Below are positions 8,283 through 17,281 of a stretch of 64,000 bases of DNA, one piece after another. The notes beneath the pieces are model-generated. The model did not search any database. It had not been told where the DNA came from and was given only the letters and a program-made list of their open reading frames with translations. The stretch spans positions 1-64,000 of the forward strand of contig NZ_CAKKMF010000005.1 in assembly GCF_918697925.1 (NCBI RefSeq), read 5' to 3'. A program made the translations under genes and the position numbers. Position 1 is the first letter of the stretch. The number at the start of each line of letters is the position of its first letter. The DNA is from Arthrobacter sp. Bi26. GTDB lineage: Bacteria > Actinomycetota > Actinomycetes > Actinomycetales > Micrococcaceae.

Positions 8283-9149
8283 TCAGTGGGCGAGGAATTC
8301 TACGGCGACGGGGGAGAACCGGTCGTGGAACTGGAAGATTCCCCCGTGGCCCGAGTCGGGGTAGATGATCAGCTCGGATCCCTTGATGCGCCGGTGCAAG
8401 TCCCCGGACAGGACCGAGGGCACCATGCGGTCGTTGTCGCCGTTGGCGATGAGGGTGGGGTGGGTGAGCCTTGACAGGTCCGACGGCGCGGAGCGGCCGA
8501 ACTTCCGGATTGCCTTCAGCTGCGTCTGGAAGGCTTTGGTGCTGATCGGCTTGTCGCGGCCGACAGTGCGCTCCTGCAGGCGCTTGATGAACGCCTTCGC
8601 GGCCGGCTTGCCGGTCGCGTTGCGGTTAAAGAACAGGAACTCCTTCGGGTTCGCGCGCGTCAGGGTCGCGCGGAGGATGTCCCAGTAGGTCGTGCTGACG
8701 ACCTTGTCCATGTCCTTGCCGCCGCGCGGCCCGGTACCGGCCAGCACGAGCTTGCGGACAAGGTCGGGATGTTTGAGGAGCAGGTCCTGGGCGATCATGC
8801 CGCCCATTGAGAAGGAGAAGACGTCGACCTGGTCGAACCCGAGGGACTTGATGAAGGTGTAGGCGTCGTCGGCCATCGCCTCGATGCTGTCGGGAACCTG
8901 CCCGGTGGAGGCTCCGACACCGCGCTGGTCGAAGGTGATGACGTGGCGGTTCTTCGCGATGGGCTCGATGATGCGGGGGTCCCAGTTGTCCAGGGTCGCG
9001 GCAAGGTGCACGAAGAACACGACGGGGATGCCGGCCTTGGGCCCCAGCTGTCGGTAAGCGTAGGTGACGCCACCGGCGGTGATGGAGCGTGTGGCGGCCT
9101 TCGCGTACGAGGTGACGACGGAGCCGTTCGGGGTGTCGGTGCTGCTCAT
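8283..9149 (-). CDS. Alpha/beta-fold hydrolase
   Basis: A 288-aa hydrolase of the haloperoxidase/esterase-like group. The order of landmarks is HLAATLDNWDPR and FDQRGVGAS (oxyanion and strand regions), nucleophile elbow FSFSMGGMIAQ (Ser in GxSxGG form, about residue 120), acid in NGDNDRMVP, and His in DSGHGGIFQFHDRF. It is upstream of nothing on its strand except the quinone reductase gene at 9198-10196; the 48-bp spacing suggests one operon. Typical substrates are esters or lactones. Confidence 0.9.
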   Translation of the reverse strand: MSSTDTPNGSVVTSYAKAATRSITAGGVTYAYRQLGPKAGIPVVFFVHLAATLDNWDPRIIEPIAKNRHVITFDQRGVGASTGQVPDSIEAMADDAYTFIKSLGFDQVDVFSFSMGGMIAQDLLLKHPDLVRKLVLAGTGPRGGKDMDKVVSTTYWDILRATLTRANPKEFLFFNRNATGKPAAKAFIKRLQERTVGRDKPISTKAFQTQLKAIRKFGRSAPSDLSRLTHPTLIANGDNDRMVPSVLSGDLHRRIKGSELIIYPDSGHGGIFQFHDRFSPVAVEFLAH

Positions 9150-9197
9150 GCTGGTAGTCCTCCTGAGTGGTCTGTGAGGTGAATGGCTGCCGGCGGC

Positions 9198-10196
9198 TCA
9201 GGAGGGAAGGGTGACGACGGCTTTGCCGCGGAGGCCGCCCTTGGCCAGCGACTCGAGCGCCTGTGGGGTCTGGGCGAAGTCGAAGACCTCCCCAACGACC
9301 GGGCGCAGCACGCCGTCGTCAACCAGGGCGGTGATCTGGCGCAACTGGTCGCCGCTGGCACGCATGAAGAGGAACTCGTAGCTGACGCCGAGCTTCTTCG
9401 CCTGCCGCCGGATCCTGCTGCTGAGCCCCGCGATGGCAAGGCGCAGCACAGGGTTCAGGCCGGATTTGCGCGCGAACGCCGGGTCCGGCGGACCGGCGAT
9501 TCCGATCGCCTTCCCGCCGGGCTTGAGGATGCGCAGTGACTTCACGAGGTTCTCCCCGCCGAGGCTGTCGAGCACCAGATCGTACCCGGCGAGGAGCTGT
9601 TCGAAGTCCTGCGTACGGTAGTCGATCACAGTGTCCGCGCCGAGGTCGCGCACGAAGTCGGCGTTGGAGGCACTGGCGGTGGTCGCGACGGTGGCGCCGA
9701 GGTGCTTGGCGAGTTGGATCGCGATCGAACCGACCCCGCCCGCCCCGGCGTGAATGAGAACTTTCTGCCCCGGCCGCACGTGGCCTTGCTCAACGAGGGC
9801 CTGCCACGCCGTAAGTGCAACCAGCGGCAGCGAGCCGGCCTCCTCCATGCTGATCGATGCGGGTTTCAGTGCCAGGTCGGCCTCGGTGACGGCGATGCGC
9901 TCGGCGAACGTGCCGATGCGGTCCTTGTCGGGGCGGGCATAGACCTCGTCACCGGGCTTAAAGCCGCGCACCTTCGCCCCGACACGGATGACTGTGCCGG
10001 CGACATCGTTGCCGAGGATCAGCTGGAGCTTGTACGGGAGGATCTGCTTGAACTCACCCAGGCGGATCTTTTCGTCCAATTGGTTGAGGCCAGCTGCCTG
10101 GACCTGGACCAGCACATCGCGGTCGCCGACGGTCGGCTCAGGGACGTCTGCTGCGCGCAGCGGCTCCTTGTACTTGGTGACGACGAATGCCCTCAT
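9198..10196 (-). CDS. NADP-dependent zinc-type alcohol dehydrogenase / quinone reductase (MDR family)
   Basis: A 332-aa medium-chain reductase without the catalytic zinc ligands, i.e. of the quinone oxidoreductase subgroup. It has a GroES-like N-terminal half (GLNQLDEKIRLGEF, GNDVAGTVIRVG) and a Rossmann half with HAGAGGVGSIAIQLAKHLGA. The open frame continues 21 codons upstream, but ATG at 10196 has GAGGAG at the right distance and begins MRAFVVTKY, the usual start. The promoter region carries ACTCA/TGAGT palindromes like those of the TetR/OYE interval, so it probably belongs to the same regulon. Confidence 0.92.
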   Translation of the reverse strand: MRAFVVTKYKEPLRAADVPEPTVGDRDVLVQVQAAGLNQLDEKIRLGEFKQILPYKLQLILGNDVAGTVIRVGAKVRGFKPGDEVYARPDKDRIGTFAERIAVTEADLALKPASISMEEAGSLPLVALTAWQALVEQGHVRPGQKVLIHAGAGGVGSIAIQLAKHLGATVATTASASNADFVRDLGADTVIDYRTQDFEQLLAGYDLVLDSLGGENLVKSLRILKPGGKAIGIAGPPDPAFARKSGLNPVLRLAIAGLSSRIRRQAKKLGVSYEFLFMRASGDQLRQITALVDDGVLRPVVGEVFDFAQTPQALESLAKGGLRGKAVVTLPS

Positions 10197-10241
10197 GGCG
10201 TGCTGCTCCTCTATGACGTGCGGTAGCCTAAAAATGAGACT

Positions 10242-10262
10242 ACTCAATATTGAGTGCACTCA
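10242..10262. promoter_or_regulatory. Overlapping palindromes, candidate TetR operator for the quinone reductase operon
   Basis: ACTCAATATTGAGT (10242-10255) is a perfect palindrome, and TGAGTGCACTCA (10251-10262) is a second perfect palindrome sharing one half-site, 45-65 bp upstream of the quinone reductase start. The shared half-site TGCACTCA matches the palindrome at 5981-6006. Confidence 0.7.
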
Positions 10263-10741
10263 GTAACATTGTCAAGTAGGACCGTTAGATGCGCGCGTTC
10301 ATTTGAATGTTCCCGAAGACGTGAGATGGGGAGTTTCGGGTGTCCATCGCCGGGGCCACGTTCCCGCGATGGATCTTGAGAGCGCATGCAATCTCCACTG
10401 ATGCTGGCGCATCGGCGTCGCTAGCAAGGCGGTTGGCGGGCCGCCGGGCGCACGTACCGCTATTGCCAGGGGCGAGGCACACCCCTGCCAGGGAGTGCCT
10501 CGCCGAGTCGTGACTGGGTCCTATGGTGCGCCAGCCCTACGCAGCCTTATCAGGAAACCCTGCGCTGGACCGGTGATGCCTACACCAGGGCAAAGTCCCC
10601 GCAGCGGAACAGGGGGCACTACCGAACTGGGCAGACCTTTGCCGTGCTTGAGCGGGCAGAACAAATAAGGAAATTGCCGTCTGGGCTAGCAATAGACCAG
10701 TCGGCTCAGGCAAGGCCCGCCCTAAACAGGGCTTTACACCA
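10263..10741. other. Gene-free stretch with a 10-bp stem-loop
   Basis: No convincing coding sequence in 480 bp. It contains a perfect inverted repeat, GGCGAGGCAC (10471-10480) and GTGCCTCGCC (10495-10504), with a 14-base loop containing CCCCTGCCAGGG. This could be a terminator or relic IS end; no U-run follows. Confidence 0.55.
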
Positions 10742-11134
10742 TCAATATGTGGCCCGTCCGCCGCTGATGTCGTAGACCGCTCCCGTCGAGAAGCTGACCT
10801 TTTCCGATGAGAGCCAGGCGACCAGTTCGGCGACTTCCTCCGCTTTGCCCACTCGTTTCATGGGGATGAGGCTGGTGATGCGGGCGAGCACTTCTGATGA
10901 TGTGTTGTCGTTCATTGGCGTCGCGATCACGGCGGGCGCGATGGCGTTGACTAGGACGCCGGTGGTCGCGAGTTCTTTGCCGGACGATTTCGTGAGGGCA
11001 ATGACTGCGGCTTTTGATTCGGAGTAGATGGACAAGTTGGGGCTTCCGTCTTTTCCGGCCATGCTCGCGAAATTCACGACGCGTCCCCACCGGCGTTCGA
11101 CCATCCCGGGCACGAAGGCGCGCATGGTGGCGAC
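10742..11134 (-). pseudogene. N-terminally truncated SDR (3-oxoacyl-ACP reductase type)
   Basis: The frame reads RAFVPGMVERRWGRVVNFAS, then YSESKAAVIALTKSSGKEL with catalytic Tyr and Lys, then AEVAELVAWLSSEKVSF and a C-terminal DISGGRATY: the normal second half of an SDR. Upstream of about 11134 the same frame changes to unrelated sequence and meets a stop, so the Rossmann nucleotide-binding half is missing. An ATG at 11125 exists, but a protein without the cofactor loop would not be a working enzyme. It is a relic beside an intact SDR gene on the same strand. Confidence 0.8.
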
Positions 11135-11195
11135 GGGTCGTGCAGGCGCCCCGCCAGTACCTGCGGGACGCCTGCTTTGGTATCAACGCTGACGC

Positions 11196-11954
11196 TTATG
11201 CCGGTGCGCCCACGAGTTGGCCGGCCGTGAGGGGCAAGCGCTGCCCGTTGATCTGTTCTGCCTCCAGATCGAAGATCCGCTGTACAGCGTCGGCAAGGAC
11301 ACTGACATCGGTGAAGCCCGGAAATTTCCGTTCCGGCTGGGCTGCGCGCATCCGGTCATCGACCAGAGCCTTGACGACGAAGACCAGGGCGGCTGAGTGC
11401 TGAGCGGAGAGGGGGCTTTCGGTTCCTCCCTGCAGGTGCCGGAATCCGTCGGCCACGGCCAGGGTCCATGCCTCGGCGGCGGACTTGACGGCGGCATAGG
11501 CGGCGCCGTCCGCTGTCGGCGAGGAAGCGGACTGTGCGGAAACGATGGCCAGGCGACCCACCGGGGAGGTAGCCAAGTCATGGTAAAACGCGCGGCTGGT
11601 GTTCCTCAGGGTGGTGAGGACGCTGGTGTGCAGGAAGTCCCAGTCTTCATCCGCCTGGCCTTTAATGCCGGTACCGCCTCGCCACCCTCCTACAAGATGG
11701 ATAAGGCCGTCCACGGGGCCCAGATCGTTCCGGACAGACGTCGCCAAGTCCTCAACGGCTTGCAGGTCCGCGAGGTTGCAGACATAGCCCGTGACGTTGT
11801 CGTACGCTACCGAGAGCTCCTGCACTCGGTCCTCAAGAATGTCCACGGCGGCCACGCGTGCCCCTGCTTGCGAGAGGGTGCGGACTACCGCGACGCCGGC
11901 AGCGCTTGTCGAACCGGCGACGACGACCGTACGCCCCGAGAGGTCCTGGCTCAT
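11196..11954 (-). CDS. SDR-family oxidoreductase, partner of the DUF6421 gene
   Basis: A 252-aa divergent SDR. The glycine motif is atypical (GSTSAAGVAVVRTL, lacking the usual GxGIG), while YAAVKSAAEAW keeps Tyr-xxx-Lys around residue 152 and INGQRLPLTAG forms the C-terminal loop. Its ATG overlaps the stop of the DUF6421 gene (ATGA), so the two are translationally coupled. The pairing suggests a dedicated joint function; the substrate is not evident. Confidence 0.85.
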   Translation of the reverse strand: MSQDLSGRTVVVAGSTSAAGVAVVRTLSQAGARVAAVDILEDRVQELSVAYDNVTGYVCNLADLQAVEDLATSVRNDLGPVDGLIHLVGGWRGGTGIKGQADEDWDFLHTSVLTTLRNTSRAFYHDLATSPVGRLAIVSAQSASSPTADGAAYAAVKSAAEAWTLAVADGFRHLQGGTESPLSAQHSAALVFVVKALVDDRMRAAQPERKFPGFTDVSVLADAVQRIFDLEAEQINGQRLPLTAGQLVGAPA

Positions 11955-13354
11955 GCGCCCGCCTCGCCCTCAGTCTTCACAGGCCTCTTACCGGTGATCC
12001 CGGCAGTTGATTCAATGACCGAGGACATCTTCTTCTCCAGTGCCTCGTAGAACATCGACAGGGGGAATTCGTCATCAAGGATCTGGTCCGTCAGACCCCG
12101 GGGAGGGCCGTCGAGCGGAAGGGCCTCCGGTCCCTTGGCCCACACGGAGGCCGGGTGGGGGGTGAGGGTTTCCGAGACGAGCTCGTAGGCAGCCAGCCAG
12201 TGTGCGGTCTTCGGCCGGTCGATTGAACGCCAGTAGAGTTCCTCGATGCGGAGACCCAGCTCGACGACCACGCCGGCGACGTCCTTCCAGTCGATGCTCA
12301 ACTTTCCATCGGTCCAGTGCAGGACCCGGTGCTGGTGCATCCAGGCGAACAGCAATTGGCCGCCCACGGCGTCGTAGTTACGGACCCGGTTCCCGGTAAT
12401 CGCGAAGCGGAAAATGCGGTCGAAGATCACGGCGTACTGGACCAGCTTGGCGTGCTTGCGGGCGTCCTCGGAAGCCGTTTCGTCCCGCTCGATGAGGACT
12501 GATTCGCGGAAGGCGGTCAGGTCGCAGCGGAGCTCCTCCAGGGAGTACAGGAAATACGGCATCCGCTGCTTGATCATGAACGGGTCAAAGGGCAGGTCAC
12601 CGCGCATGTGGGTCCGGTCATGGATCAGATCCCACATCACGAAGGTCTTCTCCGTGAGGTGCTGGTCTTCGATGAATTCCGCGGCGTCAGCCGGCAGGTC
12701 CAGGGAAGTGATGTCGGCAGCAGCTTTTAGGACGCGACGGAACCGGGCAGCTTCGCGGTCCGCGAAAATGCCTCCCCAAGTGAAGGAGGGGGTGCTCCGG
12801 ACCGCTACGCTCTCGGGGAAGAGAACCGCGGAGTTCGTGTCATAGCCGGGCGTGAAATCGACGAAGCTGATGGGGACGAACAGCTTGTTGGAGTAGTTTG
12901 CTGCCTCCAGTTCAGCGACGAAAGAAGGCCAAATGACCTCGATGAGGACGGCCTCGAAGTAGCGGTTGGTGCTGCCGTTCTGCGTGTACATAGGGAACAC
13001 AACCAAGTGCGCCAACCCATCGATGCGCCACTGCTCGGGGTGGAAGGCCACCAATGAGTCGAGGAAATCCGGTACGACGAAGCCCTCGGACGCCCACAGC
13101 TGGAAGTCCTGCACGAGCAGTTCAAGGTAGTCCGTGTCGTGGGGGAGGTGGGGGCGCAGGTCGTTGATTGAGTCAGTAATGATGCCGACATTCTGGCGGG
13201 CCTGGTCATGGTCAGCGGGTTCCGGAACGGAACCGTCCTGCACTTGAACCTGCTGCAGTCCGATGACGGCTGCCTTCAGAGCCTGCCATGCCGGGAGCGA
13301 CTTGAGGTCTTCTGCCCGGGTGGTTGTCACTTCCGGGTTTGCGATTACGGACAT
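11951..13354 (-). CDS. DUF6421 family protein
   Basis: A 467-aa soluble protein of an actinobacterial family that I recognise as DUF6421; no enzymatic function is known to me. Conserved-looking stretches include FQLWASEGFVVPDFLDSL, HLVVFPMYTQNGSTNRYFEA, LIHDRTHMRGDLPFDPFM (a His-Asp-His cluster that could bind metal) and FRFAITGNRVRNYDAVGGQ. ATG at 13354 is preferred over an upstream start because GGAAGGAA precedes it. The 3' end overlaps the SDR start by ATGA. Confidence 0.72.
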   Translation of the reverse strand: MSVIANPEVTTTRAEDLKSLPAWQALKAAVIGLQQVQVQDGSVPEPADHDQARQNVGIITDSINDLRPHLPHDTDYLELLVQDFQLWASEGFVVPDFLDSLVAFHPEQWRIDGLAHLVVFPMYTQNGSTNRYFEAVLIEVIWPSFVAELEAANYSNKLFVPISFVDFTPGYDTNSAVLFPESVAVRSTPSFTWGGIFADREAARFRRVLKAAADITSLDLPADAAEFIEDQHLTEKTFVMWDLIHDRTHMRGDLPFDPFMIKQRMPYFLYSLEELRCDLTAFRESVLIERDETASEDARKHAKLVQYAVIFDRIFRFAITGNRVRNYDAVGGQLLFAWMHQHRVLHWTDGKLSIDWKDVAGVVVELGLRIEELYWRSIDRPKTAHWLAAYELVSETLTPHPASVWAKGPEALPLDGPPRGLTDQILDDEFPLSMFYEALEKKMSSVIESTAGITGKRPVKTEGEAGA

Positions 13355-13396
13355 GCTCGTTCCTTCCGTTGAGGGGATCCCTGAAGAAGCTAGCAC

Positions 13397-14303
13397 TGCG
13401 TAAGCATACGTGAAGGGTTATTCCATCATGCATAAGAAATTCTTTTGCTCGGTGCCGTCTCTTCACTGCTATGCCTGCGCCTGACCTTAAGGTCGGGTGT
13501 CTTTAGGACATCCCATAAACGGCGCATCACGATTGAAGAAGCCGCACTATCGGGATGATCCGACGTTCAGCTCCTGCCACTCGTGCCGATCAGTGGATGC
13601 CTTGGCAGTAAGACCGCACCGGCGCTGCTGCGTCTGTCTCTGCTTCAAATTCCCGCTGATACTCCCAGTGGGACAACAGCGTTGACCGGTTGCTCATCTG
13701 TCGGGGGGCTCCGGCGTTGTTCGGGCGGCTCGCGGACGAAGTGCGGCAGCCCCGGGTTCCTGGCGATCTTCCTGGTTTACGTGATGACGGCTCCTTCTGC
13801 GCCCGGCACGGCCAGAGTGTTTGCTGATCAGCGGGGCCCGTGCGGCCGCCCCTGGATATCCAACTCGACAAGTTGGGTGTGATGGCCTTACTCGCCGCCT
13901 ATCGACGCGGCAGGTCGTTGCAAAGCAGAAAGGGCATCCTCCGGGGCGAGTTTGTGAGGCGCTTGCTGGTCGAACCGGTAAGTTCATCGAGGTGCACGCC
14001 CCGCTTGACGAGATGCTCCGACACCTCTTGTGCATCTTTACCCCTGGCATCATTTGCCTAACGCCGGCCGCCTGCCATAGCAGGTCGTCAGAGCTGCTTA
14101 CTCGCCCGGCGAAATCAAATCAGCAACTCTTACGCTCAAATCGGGTAACCCATGCCTATGCGTAAGTACTTGACCCGTCGGACGTGCAACATTCGCCACG
14201 CCAAAGGTCGCTTCCTTCACGTGTGTTAGCTTGATCACCATCCTTCCCGGCCCGGGGGCTCCGGAAGGCTTAAATCCACCGCAGCTACCTTTTCGGAGGC
14301 ACC
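13397..14303. other. Intergenic stretch of about 0.9 kb without a recognisable gene
   Basis: Short open frames exist on both strands, but none has a family signature, a good ribosome-binding site or consistent codon use; I regard the stretch as non-coding or decayed. The promoter of the DUF6421 operon should lie at its left end and that of the permease operon at its right end. Confidence 0.5.
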
Positions 14304-14552
14304 ATGGGACTTAGCTCCCACACGCAAAAAAACGATCGGGCTATCGCTCCCCGCATCCCTGAAACCGATCTGTGTTTCGGTGCGGGACTCTTCCTCAGCT
14401 CGGGAGACAGCACCGCGGAGGCGAGACCTGTCGGGACCATTTTTTCCTACCAGCTCGCCACGGCAGTCGTAGACGCCTGCACCGGTCGAGCCGTCACCGG
14501 CACCAAGAACTCACGCCGGATGGCAGCGATGCACCTTGGTGGTGTTGCATGA
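14304..14552 (+). pseudogene. 82-aa ORF resembling a degraded N-terminus of an APC permease, coupled to the real permease
   Basis: A frame with a strong GGAGG before its ATG ends in TGA overlapping the ATG of the next gene (ATGA). The middle reads FGAGLFLSSGDSTAEARPVG, strikingly like the first transmembrane segment of amino-acid permeases (GTGLFVASGATISQAGPGG in the downstream protein), but lipophilicity is broken by charged residues. It may be a decayed duplicate of the permease start that now acts as a translated leader, or chance; I favour the former. Confidence 0.5.
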
Positions 14553-16111
14553 CGCCAGTCAGTGAAACATCCGTAGAAATCACACCCGATGCAGTGGCAC
14601 AACGCGGTTCATCCCCCGAGACAGCGGCAGTCCGCGCCTCGGGCGAAACCGGCAACGAACTCAAACGCGGGCTAAGCAGCCGCCATCTGCAGATGATCGC
14701 TATCGGCGGTGCGATCGGTACCGGGCTGTTCGTGGCCTCGGGCGCCACCATTTCCCAGGCGGGTCCCGGCGGTGCGCTGGTCGCCTACGCGCTGGTCGGG
14801 CTGATGGTATTCCTGTTGATGCAGTCACTGGGCGAGATGGCGGCCAAAATTCCGGTCGCCGGATCCTTCCAGTCCTTTGCCACCCGTTTCGTGTCCCCGT
14901 CCTTTGGGTTCGCGATCGGCTGGAACTATTGGTTCAACTGGGCCATCACCGTGGCCGCCGAGCTGGTCGCGGCCGGAATCATCATGGACTTCTGGTTCCC
15001 GGGGGTCCCAGGATGGATGTGGGCTGGGTTATTCCTGCTGGTGCTGACCGGGCTCAATGCCCTCTCGGCGAAGTCCTTCGGAGAGTCGGAGTTTTGGCTC
15101 TCCCTGATCAAGGTCAGCGCAGTGGTGCTCTTCCTGATCGCCGGCGTGCTGATGATTTTCGGCATCCTCGGGGATAACTCTTCGGGACTGAGCAACTGGG
15201 AAAACCGCGATGACGTGTTCCACGGGGGATGGGTCTCGATCATCTCGGTCTTCATGGTTGCCGGGTTCTCGTTCCAGGGCACCGAACTCGTGGGAGTCGC
15301 CGCAGGCGAAGCCAAGAACCCGCGCCGCGAAGTGCCGAAGGCTATCCGCACTGTCTTCTGGCGCATCATGCTCTTCTACATTGGTGCCATTTTCATCATC
15401 GGCTGCCTGATCCCGTTCACCGATCCGAGCCTGCTGGCTTCCGGCGAGTCCGATATTGCAACATCGCCGTTTACCCTCGTCTTCTCGCGCGCCGGAATTG
15501 CCTTCGCAGCGGCCTTGATGAACGCCGTGATCTTGACCGCAATCCTGTCTGCGGGCAACTCGGGACTATATGCCTCCACCCGGATGCTTTACGCCATGGC
15601 CCATGACGGCATGGCACCGAAGATCTTCGGCCGAACCAATGCGCGTGGCGTGCCGATTCCGGCGTTGCTGGCCACCGCGGCCGTGGGACTCTTCGGGTTC
15701 CTCTCCGCGATCGTCGGTCAGGGCGCAGCTTACTCCTGGCTGCTGAACATGTCAGGCCTATGCGGCTTCATCGTCTGGGCGGGAATCGCGGTCTCCCACT
15801 ACCGCTTCAGGCGCGGCTTCCTGGCCCAGGGGAACAAAGTCAGTGACCTGCCGTACAAGGCGTCCCTGTTCCCCATTGGCCCACTGCTGGCCTTCGCCCT
15901 GCTGATACTGGTAATCGCGGGACAGAACTACGAGGCTGTGCTTGCCGGGCGGGGCATGGAGGTGCTTTCCTCCTACATCGGGTTGCCAGTCTTCATCATC
16001 CTGTGGCTGGCTCACCGCTTCATCACCAAGTCCAAAGTGGTGCCGCTGCTCGAGATGGATCTCACGGCACCTAAGGACCTCGAGGACGAACCTTGGGGCG
16101 GCACCCAGTAA
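14549..16111 (+). CDS. APC-superfamily amino acid permease (lysine/aromatic permease type)
   Basis: A 520-aa secondary transporter of the AAT family with about 12 membrane segments. The soluble N-terminus ends with ELKRGLSSRHLQMIAIGG, followed by the TM1 signature GTGLFVASGATISQAGPGG, then LGEMAAKIPVAGSF, GFSFQGTELVGVAAGEAKNP and SAGNSGLYASTRMLY, all hallmarks of proton-coupled amino-acid uptake systems such as LysP. The start overlaps the stop of an upstream 82-codon frame. A hairpin terminator follows at 16190. The amino acid cannot be assigned from sequence. Confidence 0.92.
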   Translation: MTPVSETSVEITPDAVAQRGSSPETAAVRASGETGNELKRGLSSRHLQMIAIGGAIGTGLFVASGATISQAGPGGALVAYALVGLMVFLLMQSLGEMAAKIPVAGSFQSFATRFVSPSFGFAIGWNYWFNWAITVAAELVAAGIIMDFWFPGVPGWMWAGLFLLVLTGLNALSAKSFGESEFWLSLIKVSAVVLFLIAGVLMIFGILGDNSSGLSNWENRDDVFHGGWVSIISVFMVAGFSFQGTELVGVAAGEAKNPRREVPKAIRTVFWRIMLFYIGAIFIIGCLIPFTDPSLLASGESDIATSPFTLVFSRAGIAFAAALMNAVILTAILSAGNSGLYASTRMLYAMAHDGMAPKIFGRTNARGVPIPALLATAAVGLFGFLSAIVGQGAAYSWLLNMSGLCGFIVWAGIAVSHYRFRRGFLAQGNKVSDLPYKASLFPIGPLLAFALLILVIAGQNYEAVLAGRGMEVLSSYIGLPVFIILWLAHRFITKSKVVPLLEMDLTAPKDLEDEPWGGTQ

Positions 16112-16189
16112 CCATGCTGCGCGGGCTACCCCACGCATTGCGGGGCCCCGCGGTAGCCGAGGGCTAGAACGCGGGATCAAGACCAGAAA

Positions 16190-16226
16190 GAGGGAAGCCG
16201 GGTGAGAACTGCACCCGGCTTCGCTC
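16190..16226 (+). terminator. Hairpin terminator after the permease gene
   Basis: GAAGCCGGGTG (16194-16204) pairs with CACCCGGCTTC (16212-16222) around AGAACTG; the flanks AGAGG and GCTCTT extend it, and a short TTCC follows. It lies 80 bp after the permease stop. Confidence 0.75.
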
Positions 16227-16290
16227 TTCCCCCCAAGTCAATAACGACCGTTGTTTCTGACCCGCCCATGGCAAGCCTCCGAAAAACGAC

Positions 16291-16344
16291 TGTGAACCGC
16301 AGCGGTAAGTGGCGGCGTTTTCACAGCGCTAAATGTCACCCCGG
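16291..16344 (+). repeat. IS-like end sequence, copy 1
   Basis: Begins TGTGAACCGCAGCGGTAAG, continues TGGCGGCGTTTT and ends TAAATGTCACC. A near-identical sequence (TGTGAATCGCAGCGATAAA, TGGCGGCGTTT, TAAATGTCACC) is found inverted at 19957-20004. The form (TGTGA start, short internal repeats) resembles ends of IS21-like elements. No transposase gene is attached. Confidence 0.75.
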
Positions 16345-16414
16345 CCGCCCCGTTAGCCGATCGTGCAGCGGGCGGTCAGGCGGGGCAGTTGCAGAAGTCG
16401 AGGACAGGACGTCC

Positions 16415-16816
16415 TTACGGATTGCCCAACGGCCGCCTGAACACCCATCGCACGCCGCCTCGCGCGAGCATCAGAACGATGATCAGTGCAGTCACTTGAA
16501 AGAAGCCGCCGAGACGGACAGCGTCGCCGAATACCAGGTCAACCAGTCCGAGCACCATGAACTTGCTCCCCGGCAGCACCAGCAACAGGGTGATCGCGCT
16601 GACGATACGAACCCGCCGAGTATCAGCCGACCGGATCCGCGCAACGATTTTCTTCTTCGCCCACAGCACGACTTCAAGGACGACCTTCAGTAGGATCGCC
16701 GTCAAGAGCGCCAACAGGAATGTTTCGGATATGACGTCGGGAAACAGCTGGATGAACGCTCCCAGCACCACGAGATAGACCAGCACGTCGACGAGATCTA
16801 TTGGGCGGATCCGCAT
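16415..16816 (-). CDS. Small integral membrane protein, unknown function
   Basis: I do not recognise a family. The 133-aa frame from ATG 16816 begins MRIRPIDLVDVLVYLVVLGA and has about four hydrophobic segments (residues about 10-30, 32-52, 70-90 and 98-120) with basic loops such as WAKKKIVARIRSADTRR between them. The frame is open 45 codons further upstream, but that extension is Arg/Lys-rich and unlike a membrane protein start. It is alone on its strand between the permease terminator and the TetR gene. Confidence 0.65.
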   Translation of the reverse strand: MRIRPIDLVDVLVYLVVLGAFIQLFPDVISETFLLALLTAILLKVVLEVVLWAKKKIVARIRSADTRRVRIVSAITLLLVLPGSKFMVLGLVDLVFGDAVRLGGFFQVTALIIVLMLARGGVRWVFRRPLGNP

Positions 16817-17238
16817 CCAGCGAGTATATCGATAGCGCCCGGACCGCCCTCCTGCCCGCTTAGAGTTCCCTTCGCTCCGCTTAGTCCGTTTGCCCGTTCC
16901 ACGGCCTGCCCGATAAGGGTCGTTTCCCGCACACCGTTCGGCCTCAGCCAAACCGCCAAACCGGGCTGTGAAAAAACCGCCATTCCCACCGAAAAGTCAC
17001 ACTTGGCCAGCCGCGCAAACGCCGATTCCTATACACAGTTCGCTGACACGACTCATGAGAAACGGCGCGGCGAGTCAGGATGCCGGCGCGACACTGTCTT
17101 GTGACCGGTCGTTTGCGAAGCGCGCAAATGAGTCCTGGTGAATTGTTCGGGGTGCGCCGGCGGCGCGGCGCACACCAGTTTCGATCTGTCGAGAACGGGC
17201 ATTCCCCTTTCGTGGCGGATCAGTATGGTGTTCTTCGT

Positions 17239-17270
17239 CTTAAGTAGGTAGACTGGGCTACCTACTTAAG
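17239..17270. promoter_or_regulatory. Palindromic operator of the TetR-EamA operon
   Basis: Perfect 13-bp arms, CTTAAGTAGGTAG (17239-17251) and CTACCTACTTAAG (17258-17270), with a 6-bp spacer, end 11 bp before the GTG start of the TetR gene. The position and symmetry are those of a TetR dimer-pair site for autorepression. Confidence 0.85.
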
Positions 17271-17281
17271 GGCGTGATGTT

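Noticed and set aside
13583-14165. Several 60-120-codon frames on both strands
   Set aside because: No ribosome-binding sites, no domain pattern and mutually overlapping; treated as non-coding or decayed DNA.
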